Positions 61,040-64,000 of a stretch of DNA of 64,000 bases are shown one piece after another. Under the pieces are notes generated by a model. It made no database searches and was not told the origin of the DNA. It saw only the letters and a list, made by a program, of their open reading frames with translations. Origin of the DNA: Hymenolepis diminuta. Lineage: Eukaryota; Platyhelminthes; Cestoda; Cyclophyllidea; Hymenolepididae. Position numbers and translations under genes: made by a program. The DNA lies in assembly GCA_900708905.1 (NCBI GenBank), contig CAADRB010000008.1, positions 827,120-891,119 of the forward strand, written 5' to 3'. Numbering within the stretch: the first letter of the stretch is position 1; each line of letters begins with the position of its first letter.

Positions 61040-61920
61040 CTATGAAGTACTCAATAATTTATAAAATGCTTGCCAGCCTAACCTCAGGATTGGATGTTCT
61101 TTCCGTGAAATTTCATTCTAAAAAGTTTTCTATTGTTCTTAATGTGTCTACTGCTACTGTTTCTCACACCTCTACTAGCAATTCCGCTAAAACGCTGGTA
61201 TTACTAGTCTGTCCTACGGTTATTCTTACTGCAACTCTTCTTCAGGCTGCGAATAATAACATGAAGTCGCAACAATCGGTCAGAGAAAGTGTCAAAATGT
61301 CGAACTCTACGCATTCTACGAAATCTACCAAGCCTATTGTGGCCCCAGTAAAACTTGTCCTCGTGTCCGCAGCACCCAAACAACAACCGGTCCAAAAATC
61401 ATGTCTTCTTAATCACTATGCGACTTAGTCGCCATGCTCTTATGGCTGAGGATGTCACTTGCAGAAACACTGCTCTCTAAAGCAACATGTGAGCAAAATA
61501 TTCCGCCAAAAGAGACATAAAAGGTCATTGCGCATTGCCCCATCCCTCCCCAAAAAACTCCAACAAAATCAAGTCCCCAAAACATATCGATTAGAACAAC
61601 CACATTCGAGCAAAATCAAAGCTTTTATCAAACAGAGTATTTGCCTTCTCAAATGATCGACACAAGTAGACTACAAATGCAGAGAGACCGAGGAAGTCGG
61701 TTTTGCTGAATCTGTTTCTTGCTCAAATGGAAAAGTATCAAGTACGGTCACGCAAAATGCAAACAGGGCTAAATAAACGGCTGCACCTTCTCATCACTGT
61801 GTTCCCATTATGTGCTCTAAAACTAAAGCTGCATGGCCCCACCTTAATCTGGATTGGCGTGGCATCGCCGACACATTTGATTCCGGTGAGCAACGGTAAT
61901 TTCTAATTCGTAACCAGATC
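61040..61920 (+). pseudogene. Patch of Cys-containing, secreted-like coding relics
   Basis: Three frames contribute. One gives a signal-peptide-like MCLLLLFLTPLLAIPLKRW near 61140-61200, then a stop. A second gives SYGYSYCNSSSGCE and, after stops, RKCQNVELYAFYEIYQAYC with PSKTCPRV. A third near 61670-61880 gives VDYKCRETEEVGFAESVSCS, then a stop and CVPIMCSKTK. Even Cys spacing suggests extracellular disulfide-rich modules, loosely CCP-like for the last, but I cannot name the family. Frame changes suggest a pseudogene, or short exons whose introns I could not place. The 128-codon Ser/Thr-rich frame at 61042-61428 overlaps the same DNA. Confidence 0.25.
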
Positions 61921-62689
61921 CAACGGAGATCAACCTCGACACTTGTGGTCTCCTCCACATCGAAATCGCGAAACTCCTGAGATCCAGCATAAACATCGAC
62001 CCGACTGTTATTCCAGATGCTTCAATTAATGTCCGAACCTATAGACAAACAAAAACTTCGGTGTTGAGAAAAATGATCAAATTTGATTCATAAAAAATGA
62101 TACCAATAATTTGCATGTTTTACGCATATTATTATTTATATGTACTGCGTATTTTTGTTTATATAATCTATAATTGTGTATTGTTGTCGTACGCAGTATA
62201 TTTAGCAAAAAGGCTTCTACATTTATTAGAGTTCTGAGTTCTTGTGGGCTACTTTTAAGGCGAATAAACTACAATAGCCAAGGTTGCAGAATAAAACTAG
62301 CTAACAATATTTTTTTATTATCAAACCGCTTACCAATGCAAAAACAAAATATTTCTCCGATTTCTATGGTTTCAGACTGAGAGACTGGGAAAAATATTTA
62401 TCAAGTATACGTGGGAAAAATGACTGTTATCCCTTACCTTGGCGGCTATAGATTATATTTACGCCTCAGTGAATATGTCAAATCATTAGAAGTTGTATTT
62501 TCATTGCATTAAACAAATTCTGCTGGTATTTTCGCTGTTATAAAACGTGGTTGAAGTGGTTAATCCCCCATTTAAATTAATGAACAGGTCAATATACTCT
62601 GAACGCCTCGAAAATAGGCTGCAACAACTATTGTTGGGTCTAGCAAGAACCGAGGTCACCAATTTAGGAGCTAAGACTATAGCTAACAA

Positions 62690-62890
62690 CTAACAATACC
62701 AATAACAGTTACAGAGCAGAACACCAAGACCTGATTAAGCCAAAATGTATTGAATAAACCACGATGAGAATTCAAGCAAGTGAGAGAGAGATGAGGATTC
62801 GAGTGAGTAATGAGGAACTTACGCTATGAGAAGGGAGAGCAGGAGGCAATAAATGACAAGCTTGTGCGCGTGGAAATATAAAGACGGTTT
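62690..62890 (+). repeat. Dispersed repeat family R4, copy 2
   Basis: Matches R4 copy 1 (41120-41320): ACAGAGCAGAACACCAAGAC, CCAAAATGTATTGAATAAAC, CACGATGAGAATTCAAGCAA and GACAAGCTTGTG in the same order and orientation. Confidence 0.65.
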
Positions 62891-64000
62891 ATGAGTCACT
62901 TGGGTAAGAATGCAGATGAAGACAAGAGTGCAGTTGTACTTTTAGTGAAACGGGACTATTATAGAGAGGAAGAAATCGATAAAAGCGTCTAGACATGACA
63001 GATAGGGGTTTTGACTAATAGGCCCATAGACGTCACTGCGACTTGGTGGACCAAAAATCAAAATATTATGTAGAATGCGAATAAATGTAATTTTGGAAAA
63101 TGCGTAAAGTCTTCCTTCAAGTCCCGAAATTAGAATATGAAGTAGTGAACTATTCTCAAGATGTAATAGGCGTACACCTTGAGACTGAGTTCAAATTTGA
63201 AGAGACTTTTGATGTCCAAATTTTATTTTCTACTCGATTCTCCTGTCTTAAACCATATTTGGCTGCTGTACAATTTGCTGTGTTCGGATACTCTTGCATG
63301 GCAAAAATTTTGTCATTTTCTGTCTTGTCAACGAAGACAAATAAACATGTAAAACACAAATACGTATTTATTATTGACTCTTTTAACAAAAATTTGATTA
63401 CGAACTTAAACCTAGCAATAAAATGAGTTAAAATTCAGCATGAAGATCTGAAGAAAAATCGAGGGTTATTATTTTTTCTCTCACTTGTTTTTTCATACGT
63501 CAGAACAAGGCATATTAAATAATGTGTCACTGATGCGGAGAAATCGACCGTTTTGATTCGTCAGAGAGGAATAGATGAAGGGAAAAATTATTACCTCAAT
63601 ATGCTAACTTATATACCGAAGGAAAGTGAATAAAAATAATGTTTTTCATGGCTTCTGGAAAAAACGAGAGGGGTAAATTGTGAACATCGGAAGAGAATTT
63701 GATTAAACAACGAGAAACAATTAATCTTTTAGGAAAAAGAAATAAATGCTAAATGTCAACTTTATAAAGAGTAATTAAACATAGGTAAATCATTTTTCCT
63801 CCAATTAAATAGAAAATGTATAAATCGACTTTAAAGCCAATAAAAATCTCTTTTCTAAGACAAAATTTGTAGAAAATAAGGCAAATTAGATACAGATGAA
63901 TATCTGACAATCAGACATTGCTCTATTTTGAACAAATGCGTCCTTACCTGAAATATTCTGATATGCGAAAATCTCTTTTTATTCAATTTGTGGCATATCT
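62891..64000. other. Window end, no supported gene
   Basis: A 108-codon ATG-initiated frame on + (63100-63426) and a 77-codon frame on - (63156-63389) overlap one another; at most one is real. Neither is recognised. The last 500 bp is AT-rich with nothing visible. Confidence 0.35.

Overview
This is a eukaryotic, AT-rich draft-assembly window with two short N runs. Two multi-exon genes are certain, two are serine-protease-family genes, and the rest is introns, decayed retroelements and diverged dispersed repeats. Introns of 37 bp (50834-50870), 42 bp (38658-38699) and 66-94 bp occur beside kilobase introns. That intron mix, the low GC, the gypsy/RTE-type relics and the divergent protein sequences point to a flatworm, most likely a tapeworm (a Hymenolepis-like cyclophyllidean is my guess). 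This is inference: no rRNA or species marker is present.

Region 0-31 kb is a serine-protease (chymotrypsin fold) neighbourhood. Two orphan last exons on + (1056-1220 and 4558-4716) flank a degenerate Ty3/gypsy pol relic on - (about 1715-2790). A five-exon protease homologue runs on - from 14988 to 9497. A nine-or-more-exon protease runs on + from 23822 to 31338. The + gene keeps the catalytic triad, a K|IIGG activation site and GDSGG. Its pro-region is built from a row of small phase 1-1 exons, each a multiple of 3 nt and most ending on a Tyr codon, reminiscent of schistosome micro-exon genes. The - gene keeps His, Asp and Ser but has lost both the IIGG activation N-terminus and the Asp before the active Ser, so it is probably a pseudoprotease. 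All copies lack the Cys191-Cys220 pair.

Region 31-38 kb has no gene I can support; it holds diverged repeats.

Region 38.6-56.7 kb is a head-to-head pair. A complete 12-exon NAK-family kinase (AAK1/BMP2K-like, 553 aa) is on - at 50199-38583. A complete 8-exon SH2D4A/B-like adaptor (487 aa) is on + at 50735-56704. They share a 535-bp intergenic segment. The kinase introns hold a SINE-like copy, three other repeats, an RTE-like reverse-transcriptase relic and an assembly gap.

Region 56.7-64 kb is mostly non-coding: a gypsy integrase relic, a possible small membrane-protein gene on - (59238-59876), a patch of Cys-containing coding relics (61.0-61.9 kb) and further repeats. Exon boundaries were placed by eye from GT-AG sites, reading phase and family similarity. 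No transcript or database evidence was available.
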